Origin: [Phialemoniopsis] sp. UDSM-2020
Lineage: Eukaryota; Ascomycota; Sordariomycetes; Thyridiales; Thyridiaceae
Assembly (NCBI GenBank): GCA_018873225.1
Contig: JAEILZ010000003.1
Span: forward strand, 2,480,001 to 2,544,000
DNA length: 64,000 bases
Direction of reading: 5' to 3'
Each line of letters opens with the position of its first letter. The first letter of the stretch is position 1. The position numbers and the translations under genes were made by a program. The notes beneath the pieces were generated by a model. It ran no database searches. It was not told the origin of the DNA and saw nothing but the letters and a program-made list of their open reading frames with translations. Below are positions 25,720 through 37,088 of the stretch, in pieces.

Positions 25720-27346
25720 GACTGTCTCTCCCCTCTCTCTGGTGGATGGTGATACAGAAATGCCGGGCGAAGAGTCGAGGTTGATGAAAGCGAAAGGGAT
25801 AGCTGAAGAAAGAAGCGGTCAAAGGAAAACACAAGTACCTAGCCAACCGTACTTGTCCCGATCCCGTGGAAGAGGTGGCGATGGGGAAGACGCGCCTTAT
25901 CAATTGGATGTCAGGTATGCATTGCATGTGGTGGCGGCGATACGTCAGTCGGGGTAAGCAATGAGATAACGCACGGCTTAGATGTTATCTCTCAGCTCAG
26001 CTCCATTAGTTCAGATCGTTATGCGGTTGCAACTTTAGTATTCATATGTGTCTATACGTTGCTGCATGATTTCTTCTCGTGTTTGACATGTCCTCTTCAT
26101 GTAGAATTGCCTGTAACATTGTTCTGCTCGTGTCCCTGATTACCATGGTTACTTGGTCGGATCAAGTACAGCAAATGGATTGCAAGCAGTTTGTCATAAA
26201 CCCAGCTTCCCCGCTGTCTTGGCAAGCTTATCGCTCTAGAACAGGGAGGATTGGGGTAAGGACAAGGGTGTGCCGAGGTGGCTTTTGGTGGGGCTGTCGC
26301 TGGATTTGGGGGGTCAGGTGGGCTCAACCCCACTGTACGGAGCGCCTACTGAAGTCGGCCGAGCTATTCAGGTGGCCCATGCGAAGCTAGTGGTGACAAC
26401 CTGGAAGGACAGCAGCACGCCAGCACACCGGCCGCCGGCTTTGTACGGAGCACAGGTGACAATGTTTAATACAAAACCTTATCTCGATACCTAGTCGTCA
26501 ATCTCAGGTCGCAGAGTATTTTTGCCTACTTACAGAGGTGGTAGGGGTAAATAAGACGTCCCTGCGGGGTATTGACCTGTGTGGCGTTGGGCAGTGGGAT
26601 AACCCTCTTGCCAGCAGTCGATACCTGACAGGGGGATCGAAATTTCAGCCTGCGACCTTCGTACTTTACTTATCTGATGTTCAAATACTCCATTATCAGA
26701 CCTATATCTGTGATGCCCTGGCGTGCTCAACATCGGGGGTTCTCACAAACGTGATAGTCAACCACTCGAGAAGCACTCGATTGCTCTGCTTGCTTAGGTC
26801 CCGAGACCTCAAAAGCGCATGAGTGTATCTGGCGTAATGCAACACACGGATGGACTACTCTTCTGACACGCAAAAGGGGTTCATTGTCTTCCGGGTATCA
26901 TGGCAAACTGCTCGCGTTGCATGCTGAGCCTGCCATGGACAATGTTTCTCCCCTTAAAGTTTATACCGTCCTCGGTGGTCTGTAGGCGACGAGCCGTTTT
27001 CCATCCTGATATAGCCCTACCCCTCTCCCCCCCCTGTCCATATGAACCAAGATGTTACGTCTTTTGGAGAAGTTCGCACCCTTGTTCTAGCTCCGACAGC
27101 CTGAACTACGAAGCGAGCACTTGGCCATTCATCCCTTTTCCCATTGCGAAACTCGCTCCATGAATGGGTAGTTCCCTGTTGCGGGGGGCATACCTGCTGG
27201 CAAAATGCAAATGAAACCCCGAGTCGGGCAATGAAACCTTTTACTAAAGAGCTGCAAAGAAATTTGCTCGCTTGAAGCATTCCTAAGTCTCATTCTCTTC
27301 CTCGTTCACAAGTGTGTAATCTCTCTTGCCATCTCCAACTTTCAAA
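25720..27346. other. long divergent intergenic region between xanthine and aldehyde dehydrogenases
   Basis: About 1.6 kb with no supportable gene. It holds a GATA-site pair close to the xanthine dehydrogenase side and pyrimidine tracts (for example near 27025) on the aldehyde dehydrogenase side. Confidence 0.45.
25964..25990. promoter_or_regulatory. inverted pair of AGATAA (GATA-factor) sites
   Basis: AGATAA at 25964-25969 and TTATCT, its reverse complement, at 25985-25990, with 15 bases between them. They lie 245-271 bp upstream of the xanthine dehydrogenase start. This is the binding core of AreA/NIT2-type nitrogen regulators, which are known to control purine catabolism in fungi. Function here is inferred. 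Confidence 0.45.
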
Positions 27347-28983
27347 ATGGGTAGTCTCGCTCAAAAGGAGTTTTTCAACATCATCAACGACGAGCGGAGA
27401 AGTAGCTCCGTCACTCACAAGGTCGTTGATCCTCGAACTGAGGAATCCCTATGGGAGTGTCCGGTTGCATCCGCCCAGGACCTTGAAGATGCAATTGCTG
27501 CCGCCAATGAGGCCTTTCCAGCATGGTCCAAAACGACGCTGGCCGAAAGGCAGGCGTTGCTTGTCAAGATCGCCGATCGTATCAAGGAGAATGCCGCCGA
27601 ACTGACAGACCTTGTCATGAAGGAAACAGGAAAATCAGTTAAGTCTTTGAGATGCCGTACTCAGAGTAACACATTGAACTTACAAGGTCGATCCGATAGG
27701 CATTGATGGGTGCAATTGAGATCAATAACACCGTCGAACAAACTTTGTACTACTGTATGTTCATCATCATCGACTGTATTATCCGATAGAGAAACAGAAC
27801 CCTGTGCCCGGCTAACTTGTGGTTGTTTGGAAGCCAGGGTTGGTCTCGAGGATGAAGTGCAATTCGAAGACGACTCCATCAAGATCATTGCCACACATAT
27901 GCCTCTGGGTGTTGTGGGTGCCATCTGCCCTTGGAACTTCCCCATCATCTTAAGCAACATCAAGATCGCGTCCTCCATTGTCACCGGAAACTGTGTGATC
28001 ATCAAGCCTTCGCCCTTCACGCCCTACTCCGTACTTCGCTCGGTCGAGATTTGCCTCGGGATCCTTCCCAAGGGAGTCCTACAGGTCGTCAACGGCGGTG
28101 CCGACCTCGGTGCCCTCATGACGCAGCACGAGGGTATTCACAAGATCAGCTTCACAGGGACTATCGCGACGGGAAAGCGCGTGATGGCTGCATGCGCCAA
28201 GACCCTCAAGAAAGTCACGCTAGAGCTCGCTGGGAACAACGCCGCCATTGTCTGCCCAGACGTTGACATCGCCCATGCTGTAGCTCAGACTGCGACTGGT
28301 AGCTTCTTCAATGCGGGCCAGATGTGCGTGGCCACGAAGCGCATTTATGTGCATCGGGACATATATGGCCCCTTCGTCGAGAAATTCTGCGCCGAAGCGT
28401 CAGCGAGCTATGTGATTAAGGATGACCCCCAGGCCATGAGCCTGTTCGGGCCTGTGGCCAACAAAATGCAGTTCGATATCGTGAAGAATATACTGGAAGA
28501 TGCGAAGAAAGCAGGCGGGAAGGTCGTTGCTGGTGGGCTTGTCCGGGAGGGCAAAGGGTTCTGGATTGAGCCCACCGTGGTTGCTGAGCCCCCTGAGGAC
28601 TCCTTACTCGTCCAGGAGGAGCAATTCGGTAAGTTGCCCTCGACTTCCGTCTGGAAAGAAGTTGATTTCCCAATTACTAAATCTGCGATCCAGGCCCGAT
28701 AGTTCCGATATTGTCTTGGTCCGAGGAGGATGATGTGGTTGCACGGGCGAACCTGGACAACTCAGGCCTGGGAGCCACTGTGTATTCCAAGGATCTCTCT
28801 CGTGCCGAGAGGATTGCCCGGCGCCTCGAAGCCGGAACAGTTTGGATCAATATGTCGGAGAAGCCCAACCCCGGCGCTTGGTTCGGAGGCCAGAAGAACA
28901 GCGGTTTCGGAGGCGAGATGGGCAAACAGGGGCTGCTCTCCTACTCCTACACCAAGAGCATTCACTACCCAAAGACTAAGTGA
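27347..28983 (+). CDS. NAD(P)-dependent aldehyde dehydrogenase
   Basis: Four exons (27347-27637, 27700-27754, 27834-28628, 28694-28983) give 476 codons, normal for the superfamily. Visible motifs: GAICPWNFPI, the cofactor-binding KPSPFTPYSV, the turn FTGTIATGK, the general-base glutamate in LELAGNNAAIV, and the catalytic cysteine in FFNAGQMCVATKR. The C-terminal NSGFGGEMGKQGLLSYSYTKSIH is typical. The usual LELGGN is LELAGN here, a mild change. The exact aldehyde is not predictable; the sequence looks closest to broad-specificity fungal enzymes. The junction after exon 2 (YY|SRVGLEDE) is chosen to keep frame and should be checked. It is convergent with the ketoreductase at 29184. Confidence 0.87.
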
Positions 28984-29183
28984 TTGCAAATGAAGCAACA
29001 GGAGAAATCATTAGAATCAATCAGGGCTTGAAATAAAATCACGTTGTTCTAAAAGAAAAATCTATTTGACGCTGGGCTTGGTGTCTACGACACAGTCTTG
29101 GAGTGATACGCGCGTAAGCTTCTGAGGACCTGGGCCCTCTCAGGGGCTACTAAACCACTCCCTTTTTTTGCACCCCATCTGTG

Positions 29184-30260
29184 CTACTGCTCTCCAGCAG
29201 CCACCACTCTCGCCCGGAACGCCGCTAGCTGCCGGCCCAGATCCGCAATCGTCTCCTCGGGCTTCCGGAACGTCAGGCCCAGGACCTCGCGCGACAGGGC
29301 GCTGCTGCCGTCGTACGCGCCCTCCTCTGCTTGCCACTTGTCCGGCTCGCCCCGCGGCACGATGTCCCTGAGCTCCGGCACGTGCTCCCGCAGGATGTTG
29401 GCGGCGCGCTGGTTCGTCATGTTGCCCTGCTCGGCCGTCGTCAGGAAGCGCTTGCCGCCCGCAGCCGGCGTCTCGGCCGCGAGCAGGTGCGCGCGCGCGA
29501 GGTCGCGCACGTCGACGTAGAGGTGGATGCGCGGCGGCGGGACGGGGTCCGAGGGGGAGAGCCCGGGCCGCACGAGGTTGTTGTAGATGCCGTAGACGGA
29601 CTCGGGCAGGTCGGCCCCGCGCGAGAAGATGGACGGGTCGTACATGGGGCCCAGGACCAGGGGCGGGTTGAGCACGACGACGTCAAAGTTGGGCTTCTCG
29701 GCAGCGACAAAGTCCCAGGCGCCCTTCTCGGCGAACTTCTTGGACGCCTGGTAGACAAGGCCCATGTGGTCCGACTGCAGGGCCTGCTCCCAGGTCGCCG
29801 GGTTCCAGTCGGCCTCGGTGTAGACCTTTGGCGGGACCGACTTGCCCGCGGCGAGGTTGAAGATGGCGGCAAAGGACGAGGTGATGATGACGCGCTTGAC
29901 CTTCGGGGCGTGCGCCTTGATAGACTTGAGGATGCCGGTGGTCCCCTTGACGGCCGGATCCAGGAACTCTAGGTTGCTGGTGTTCTTGCGGTAATTGAAA
30001 GGGCTGGCAGAGTGGACAACGGTGTCAAAGGGTGGAGTTGACTTGACGACTTCGTCAAAAGCGCCAGCAACCGTGATGTCAGGCACCACACCAAAATCTA
30101 GTTGGGAAGTCGGGTACTTCTTGAAGATGGCCGCAAGTTGGTCTGCTTTCGTCTGAGAGCGCACAACGCCGCGAACGGAGTGACCGGCCTCCAAGTAGGT
30201 GGCCAGGATGTGCTGTGCAATGTAGCCATTGGCTCCGGTGAGGAGAACTCTGCGAGGCAT
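29184..30260 (-). CDS. NAD(P)-dependent ketoreductase, intronless paralogue
   Basis: Single exon of 358 codons from ATG 30260. VLLTGANGYIAQHIL is the nucleotide-binding motif; VIITSSFAAIF, YQASKKFAEKGAW (Tyr-x-x-x-Lys) and NPPLVLGP mark the dihydroflavonol reductase/Gre2 group. It shares many blocks with the four-exon gene at 7242-8503 but has no introns. Its 3' half is clearly GC-rich, with runs such as GCGCGCGCGAGG. A TATAAATA box stands 144 bp upstream of the ATG, suggesting a strongly inducible promoter. The substrate is unknown. Confidence 0.85.
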   Translation of the reverse strand: MPRRVLLTGANGYIAQHILATYLEAGHSVRGVVRSQTKADQLAAIFKKYPTSQLDFGVVPDITVAGAFDEVVKSTPPFDTVVHSASPFNYRKNTSNLEFLDPAVKGTTGILKSIKAHAPKVKRVIITSSFAAIFNLAAGKSVPPKVYTEADWNPATWEQALQSDHMGLVYQASKKFAEKGAWDFVAAEKPNFDVVVLNPPLVLGPMYDPSIFSRGADLPESVYGIYNNLVRPGLSPSDPVPPPRIHLYVDVRDLARAHLLAAETPAAGGKRFLTTAEQGNMTNQRAANILREHVPELRDIVPRGEPDKWQAEEGAYDGSSALSREVLGLTFRKPEETIADLGRQLAAFRARVVAAGEQ

Positions 30261-30907
30261 TATGACTTTTTGGCACACGTTTAAGGTCGAATTGTGTACT
30301 ATGAGATGCAATGAAGTATATTGGCTGGTAGTGGCTTTGATTCAGGGGTTATGATGAGATCTCAACTTCAACAACTTCATGATCAACAAGAGGGGACCAG
30401 GCATATTTATAGCTATATCAACGCTGCCATCGAACCCACCAAAGTCAAGTTACCTAAACATTACAGAGCAAGCCATCGCCGGGTCCGGCTCTATAAAGCC
30501 GCTTGTTGTCGGGAGTGGAGATGTCACCGTCGGCAACGGTGGTGCAATCGAAGACAGACTTAACGCCGAACAACTTCAATAAAATAGCGTCAATGTCCCA
30601 CTTTTGTTAGGCATTCACAGCAGATGTGATACGTTTTCCTATCAGGAAACAAAAGTGACAGACGCCAATCGCCGAAGATGATCTCGACAACGCTTTTCAT
30701 TGCTTCGTCTTCATATAGCAAGCCACTGGATATTAGTTTATGTCCGGCCAAATTCCGCCATTCAGAAGGTCTTGAATGCTATTTCCAGAAGTTGTGGACA
30801 TCCTGGATAGCTACAAGACGGCTTTAGAGCGACTCGCGAACGCGAAAGTAACAAGAGACAATGGAATTCTATTGCATCTATACTTGAGCTTTTGTTGTAG
30901 CAGAGAT
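30261..30907. other. intergenic: ketoreductase promoter and aminotransferase 3' region
   Basis: No gene supportable in this 647-bp stretch. The TATA element at 30404-30411 is the only feature that I can point to. Confidence 0.4.
30404..30411 (-). promoter_or_regulatory. TATA box of the ketoreductase
   Basis: Minus-strand TATAAATA located 144 bp upstream of the ATG at 30260. It is a full consensus match; function is inferred. Confidence 0.5.
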
Positions 30908-32583
30908 CTACTCCTGGATATACTTCTTAAGCCCTCTAAGTCTCTCCTTTGCCGACTCCAGGACCTCATCCGGTTTGCAGACCGCAAACCTTAGATAATC
31001 CTCCGCGATGGATGAGTTCGCGTCAGTATAAAACTCAGTGGGCGGGATGGCCGCAACACCCAGTTCTTGGATCAGGAACCATGCCAACTTGAAATCCCGA
31101 GGCCGGCTGGCAACGTGCGGCGGGAAAGGATAGCCCTCGGGCAGCTTCACTTTGCGCATGTTGACCAGCACAAAGTAGCCTCCTTCCGGATCAGAGTAAG
31201 GCAGACCGAGCTCGTCCCAGATGGCATTGAAGCGGGTGATCTTGCTCTTCATATCCTTAATGCACTCGTCCCAGAAGCCCTCAGCTTCGGCTTGCTCAAA
31301 GCCTAAAGATGTAATGTATTAGAGCAAAGCTCAGAGAAAAGTCTGGGGAGTAACTTACCAATGGCACATGCCTCTTGCAGAGGAGAGACGGAAGAGTAGC
31401 AGATTCGTGTATGAGCAGCCGCAACATACTTGATGAGATGCTCGGGTCCCATGAGCCAGCCGACACGCCAACCAGTGGCATAAAAGTTCTTACCAGCTGA
31501 GCCGACCGTGAGGGTCAGACGCTCAACCTCGGGAGAGAGCGTAGCCACACGAGTGAAAGGGGCATAGTAGAGCCTGTCGTATACCTCGTCTGAGACAATG
31601 ATGATCTCATTCTTGACGCAGAGAGCTGCGATCTTCTCCAACTCACTCTTGGAGAAGACTTTGCCAACAGGGTTATCTGGGACATATCAGCATCACATGA
31701 GACAGTAGAACGGTGGTACGATACATACGAGGTGTGTTGATGACCAGCATCTTGGTCTTGGGACTGATTGCTCTCTCGAGCTCGGCGAAGTCAATGACCC
31801 ACTCGCCAGCCGAGGAAGTGCGGCTTCCGCCATCCTTCGGGGGATGCAAGGGGACGTAGACAATCTTGCCGCCAGCCATCTCGACGTTGGGGATGTATCT
31901 GGTGATGAGTGGTTAATACAAACGTAGTGTAAGTGGACAGGGTATGGCTAATACACGTTGCTTACTGGTCAAAGAAAGGCTCAAAGATGATGACCTCGTC
32001 ACCAGGCTCGATGAATCCCATGAAGGCACTCAGCATACCTAGGTCCGTGTGGTGAGTTCATGTACATCGCTGACTCAGAGATGAGTGTCTGAGGCTTACC
32101 TTCATTGGCACCAGTGGTGATGACAATCTCCGTCTCGGGGTCAAGCTTTCGTCCCCAGTAGGGAGCATAAGCATCTGAGATGGCCTTCTTGAGACGAGGC
32201 CGGCCCTTAGTCGGGCTGTACTGGTTAGCATCCACGCGATCCAGGGCCTGCTTAGCAGCGTTGATGATGAAATCTGGCGGATTGTAGCCAAAGAAGCCCT
32301 GGCCCATGTTTACCACGGGCTGGTTAGGCGTGGCCGCAGCAGCCTCGTTGATGATCGACCTACGCCGGGGGTATCAGTCATTGCAGTCCGGTACAAAGGG
32401 AAAAAAGACATTGAATGTCCTTATGACTTACCAAACATCCTGGCGGTTGTTGGCGACACGAGCAGCGGGCTTGAGCTTGGCGGAGTTGAGAGCCATGACG
32501 GAATGAAATGCTCGGTGACGGGTAGGAGCAGCGGTCACGATAGAACGCCTGAGCAGGGGCTGAATGAGAGAAGAGGTGGACAT
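30908..32583 (-). CDS. BNA3: kynurenine aminotransferase / kynurenine-oxoglutarate transaminase-like (class I, PLP)
   Basis: Six exons (32583-32432, 32359-32100, 32038-31966, 31898-31729, 31676-31359, 31302-30908) give 455 codons. Motifs: VVNMGQGFFGYNPPDF, QYSPTKGRPRLKKAI, ITTGANEGMLSAF across a splice, NTPHNPVGKVFS, IIVSDEVYDRL and the PLP-lysine motif SAGKNFYATGWRVGW. This set is that of kynurenine aminotransferase/glutamine transaminase K, as in yeast Bna3, which makes kynurenic acid. The first 29 residues (MSTSSLIQPLLRRSIVTAAP...) are rich in Arg and Ser with no acids, a mitochondrial presequence. A second ATG at 32496 (MALNSAKLKP) would give a cytosolic form. Confidence 0.87.
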
Positions 32584-33766
32584 GAGCCCCGATACCAAAG
32601 GACTGCAGTAGAGGAAAAGGAGCACCGAGATTCTGGAAGGGTTTGCCGGCGGAAGTGGTCAAATCGGAGGGCAGATCCGCGACCGGGCCTCGACCGGAGT
32701 TGCGCAATCTGCCGTCGCGCAGGGTGGGTCATGTTCCAGGCTCTGGAGAGCTTAGCTCTCACTGCGCTGTGGAGGTAGCTCAGTGCTAGACAAAAACGTC
32801 ATAGCAGCCCACTACGACGTGCTTTAGCGCTCCATTATTTGTCGTTGCTGCTATGCCGGCACTCTTGAAAGTTACCCAATCAGGACAACTACAAATCAAA
32901 AGATGCACCAGTCTCACTGTCAACATACCTACTAGATCTATGTTGAACAAGAGGGAACTCTACTTTCCCATCTATATGCTCATAAGGCAATAGATAGTCT
33001 AGGGAGGATCTGATTCCTTGCTGTGATCTGGTTATTCTTTGTCACAAGTCAACTTGTACCAAAGCAGCCATTCCAGCAATACACCATCTATCACAAGGCT
33101 GTGATCTTGACCATCTGAACTCGCAATCCACCTTGAATTAAGCCTGAACCCTCAACACAATGAGTCCTTAATTTGGGATATAACTTCAGTTTGGAGAATG
33201 CATACATAATAAGTTTGGATATTAGTTGATCATCTACAGGGTTCCCAATTAAGTCTAAGTCACACACATAGCAACCGAGTACTCACAGAGCAGGCTTTAA
33301 GGCACCAAAAAAAGAACAGGTCAACCAGTCAATGTCAATCAGCCTTGGGTGATGCCACGCCAGGTTGCGGACAGACTTTTCATTCTGCTGATAGGTTTTA
33401 CTTGGGGGTTTTAGATGTCCAGAGAGTTCTTGTTACTAGTCTGTCGTCCCAAGTTGACAGCTTAACAACTATCAAAGGGCGAGACCAAGCAGTGCACCAG
33501 CTCAGACTTTTCTCACTTTCTCTTCAGAAATTGGCCACAGTAGATACCCCAATTGGATTAAAAGATCACGGACCACTTACACGTCGTAGATGAAAGCGCC
33601 CAATCCAAACACCAACCTTCTCCATCCCCGTCCTCTCCTGAGCACTACTCCTTCTCTCAACCACCACAACACAAGACGTGGTTCTTCACTTTGCAGTTCT
33701 TTGCTATTTGGTCAAATTATTCCTTGCGATCCAAGTGCTTGAGACAATCGTCCTTGTCAAGCGATC
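32584..33766. other. divergent intergenic region, aminotransferase and Rho-like genes
   Basis: About 1.18 kb without a supportable gene. The middle (32.9-33.3 kb) is AT-rich. CT-rich leader-like sequence precedes the GTPase start. Confidence 0.4.
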
Positions 33767-35641
33767 ATGGCCGATACCCCGGCCGATCCGCCTGCTGAAG
33801 CGCAGGCGGACTCGCCGGCCCCTGTCGAGGCGGCATCTCATCAACGTCTTGATCCCTCCAAGTATCACCTGTATACCAACATTCGGGGAAACACGCTCTA
33901 CGTTCACAAGCGCTTTGATACCTGGCTACAAAACCTCCCTCCGCCCTTGACTCCTGAAGAACGCTACGTACAAGGGATCACTCCATCTGCTGATCATCCG
34001 TTGCACCCACATCCGGCTCTGTCACCGAGAGAGATATTTTCGACTCAATTTCCGATTGATACTCCCCTGAGAGTATCCTCTGCCCCGGCTGCGATCCAAT
34101 CCTCGCAAGATATACACAATGTGCGAAATCCCTTTGCTACAGGCACTTCAGGCCTCAATGCGCCCTGCTCGGCTCTACCTCCGGTCATGACTGGAGATTC
34201 TTTGGGTAGTAGGAAGCGACCTCATGATCAAGTAAGTAGACTAATTTCTTTCGTGGTCCTTTGATGATGTTAAGAACGTGTGATGGCTAACTGACTTTAG
34301 GTGTTTGGCTGTCCGCGGGACCCTCAGGAACTCCAAGATATCGAGCATCCTCGCAAGCGAAGTCGCCTCCATGATCTCAAGGGCAAAGTCTCTGGGAGAT
34401 TCTCGCTAGTCTTCTCAGCAGCGGGCGACAAGGCCGACTCTGGAAAGGAGGACAGCCCCCGACCTTGCTCGTCGCTTATGGCCAGAGCGACCGAGACGGC
34501 AACCCTGGTTGAGACTCAGAACATACAGCCATCTCGACCTAACGACACGACACATGAGACACAACAGTCTCAACCCAATGATCAGACTCCTGGCACTCGA
34601 CAAACTTGCCCAGGCGATGGTACTCAAGGTGTGCAGCAAATTCAGACCAAAGAGGAAAACAAGTTGCTCAACCGTATGAGCCGCATCTTCTCGACCGCAA
34701 CGCCCAACTCTATGCCGTCTCTGCGAGCTTCCACTCCTGTGACTTTTCCAGACTGCATTGTTCGAGTCATCTTTATGGGAGATGCCAGTGTTGGCAAGAC
34801 TGCTTTGATTAAGTCAGTATATTGCAGCAAGTCTCTTGAAAGGATGTCCAGCTGACAAGAGATTTGTGTGACAGGCGATTTGCCACAGGCCAATTTGATC
34901 AAGTGAGTCTTCACTCATACAACCTTGCAAGAAAGGCTGTATTGACATGAAAACCCCCATAGACCAACACACCCACTGGCCTAGAGACCGGCTTTTCCAG
35001 CATTTCCCGGGGCAAGGAGACCATAGGACTTGAGATTTGGGAGGCAGGTGGCTCTGTCGAGTCTACTCGGACCTCGGCATTGAACTTTGCGTGGTTTGAT
35101 GTTGTCATTATCTGCTATTCCGTCCAGGATTCCAGCACCGTGCAGCGTCTTCGAGAGGTATGAAAGAATCCTACTGGGCATCGAAAGACATACTGACATC
35201 TTTAGTATTACAACCATACTATGCTGCGGACAGAGGGTGCACACATCATTCTTGTCGGCCTCAAGAAAGATACGCGACGCGAGTACGGCACTCTTCGACT
35301 GAGTTTCCTGGAAGAGCCGGATGCGGTCGCATACCACGAGGTAAGGATTCAGACTTTATCTTGGCCCAGGGCGTAGAATCAGCTATAGCAATGGACTGAC
35401 ACGTTTGTTGCAGGGCCAACGATGGGCACAGGAGTGCCACGCTGATGACTTCTTTGAATGTTCTGCAGCTACTGGTGAGAATGTCAACGAGATGTTCGAG
35501 AGGGCGATTGACTTGGGCGTCCAGAGAAAGAAGGGCATTCAGAAGAATGCGGCGCGACTCGACCGGGAGGCCAAGATGGAGAAGCGGATTGACCGGGTCG
35601 GCAAGTTTGCTGGACGTCTGCTCTGCTTTACTGAGCAGTAA
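33767..35641 (+). CDS. divergent Rho/Ras-like small GTPase with long N-terminal extension
   Basis: Six exons (33767-34231, 34301-34812, 34875-34902, 34963-35157, 35206-35340, 35414-35641) give 520 codons. The first 305 or so residues are Pro/Ser/Thr/Gln-rich with no recognised domain. A GTPase fold follows: P-loop VIFMGDASVGKTALIKRFATGQFD, then TNTPTGLE in switch I position, IGLEIWEAGG where DTAGQ is expected, IILVGLKKDTRR as the Rho-type base-binding motif, and FFECSAATGENV. The switch II Asp is replaced by Glu and the catalytic Gln is absent, so GTP hydrolysis may be weak. The C-terminus ends LLCFTEQ with no CAAX box, so prenylation is unlikely. I do not know a named orthologue. It is convergent with the methyltransferase. 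Confidence 0.75.
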
Positions 35642-35880
35642 GATCGATATTGGGCATCCTGGGTATTTGGGTTATTGATGCTGAACTGGGCTATCTCACT
35701 GTCTAAGCTTGTCATGACCAGTGTGCTCTCTCTACCAAAACTTTGAGGGTGTGCTGAGCTGTCTTAACAGTGGAGAGAAGGCACAAGTCTTTCTTCGATT
35801 CTATGGAGGAGCTGGACTTGGGACTTGAAACTATCCAAGGGTGTACTTGGATCTATGCTAATGAGATGGCGGCAGCCTCT

Positions 35881-37088
35881 TCATTCGGGCTTGCGTCCCC
35901 ATGTAATAACAAAGGGTACATAGACATGCACTTTGCCCTGCATTGCCTCATCATAAATTTCCTGTATCGCAGCCAGTGCTTTTTCCTCGGACCACCCGAG
36001 TCCTTTCATCAGCGGAGCTGTAAAGACCAGGGGATGGTTATATTGAGCTGTCGCCCACAAAACACCATTTTCCTTATCCTTGTCACTCTTCCCCCAAGGA
36101 CCTGCACGCAGTTCTGTTGTCATATCACCCACGTCGACAAAACCGGCACCTTTCATGACGGCCGGGATCTTTGGCATTAGGAACCAGTCGACACCCAGTG
36201 TTTTGAGAGATACTTTCCACATGTCGTAGAAATGTTTAGATCGCGCTCCGTTTGCTTCCCAGGAGCCGTCATCACAGCGTGGGGGTAGTACACCTTCCTT
36301 CATCTCCACGTAGCCTCCGGGTCTTAGGTTGGTGAATATGTTGGATAACAGCTTGGCCCAGTCCAACTGAATGGTAGACAGCAACCGAGAGTGGATCACA
36401 TCAAACTTCTCAGTGAAGCCCCAGTCGTCTTTGGTGATGTCCAAAATCCTGAACTCAAAGTTGGAAGGAGGAGGACTATATATACATCGTCAGTGTCAGT
36501 CACCCAGGGTGCAAACGTACGAACATCTTACTTCTCAGCGATGGTATTAACAATGTCCACAGCGATGACCTTGCAATCAGGGTGTGCTCGTGCTAGATCC
36601 AGTCAGCGGTCGGCAACCACGAATGTTCGGCCGGCATTGCTGTACCGTATTCCGTTGCCCATACCCCTAGAGTTAAGGTTAGCATGAGAACAGTCGAATC
36701 TGGATGTGCAATATTACCTGTCCCAGTACCCAACTCGAGCAAGAGCTTAGGTTCGGACTTCAAGGGGGCTATGAGGTACTTATTGTCAAGCACAGATTGC
36801 ATCACTGTATGCTGAGCATCTGTGTGATGTATTTAGTTCTCCGTGAATCCAAAGCCTCAAAGTATGGCCATATCTTACTAAGTCTCTTCTGGCCATCCTG
36901 TATGCAGTTCAGTATCATATGCTAAAAACCGACCAGGCAAAACTGTCAGGCTTACCTTGCCATCGGTTTCGATTATGTAGGCTTGAATAGCCATCAGCAT
37001 CCCTCCCTACCACATACCGAAGGATTATATGTTTACCATTGTCCTTGGCCGACCCTTGGTCGTTTATTGAGTGGACGTTTGTCGACAT
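35881..37088 (-). CDS. LaeA-like SAM-dependent methyltransferase
   Basis: Seven exons (37088-37037, 36981-36956, 36921-36879, 36819-36718, 36666-36646, 36592-36532, 36475-35881) give 299 codons. SAM motif I is rebuilt across introns: LLLELGTGTGVWATEYARAHPDCKVIAVDI. Then come FDVIHSRLLSTIQLDWAKLL and LRPGGYVEMKE, typical of the methyltransferase group that contains LaeA and many secondary-metabolism methyltransferases. The N-terminal AYIIETDGKH and NKYLIAPL fit the family pattern before motif I. The small exons (21, 26 and 43 nt) are inferred from frame and splice signals and need transcript support. No biosynthetic backbone gene is nearby, so a cluster role is not supported. Confidence 0.72.

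Noticed and set aside
21464..30260. Secondary-metabolite cluster made of xanthine dehydrogenase, aldehyde dehydrogenase and ketoreductase
   Set aside because: No polyketide, peptide or terpene synthase nearby; xanthine dehydrogenase is a primary purine enzyme.
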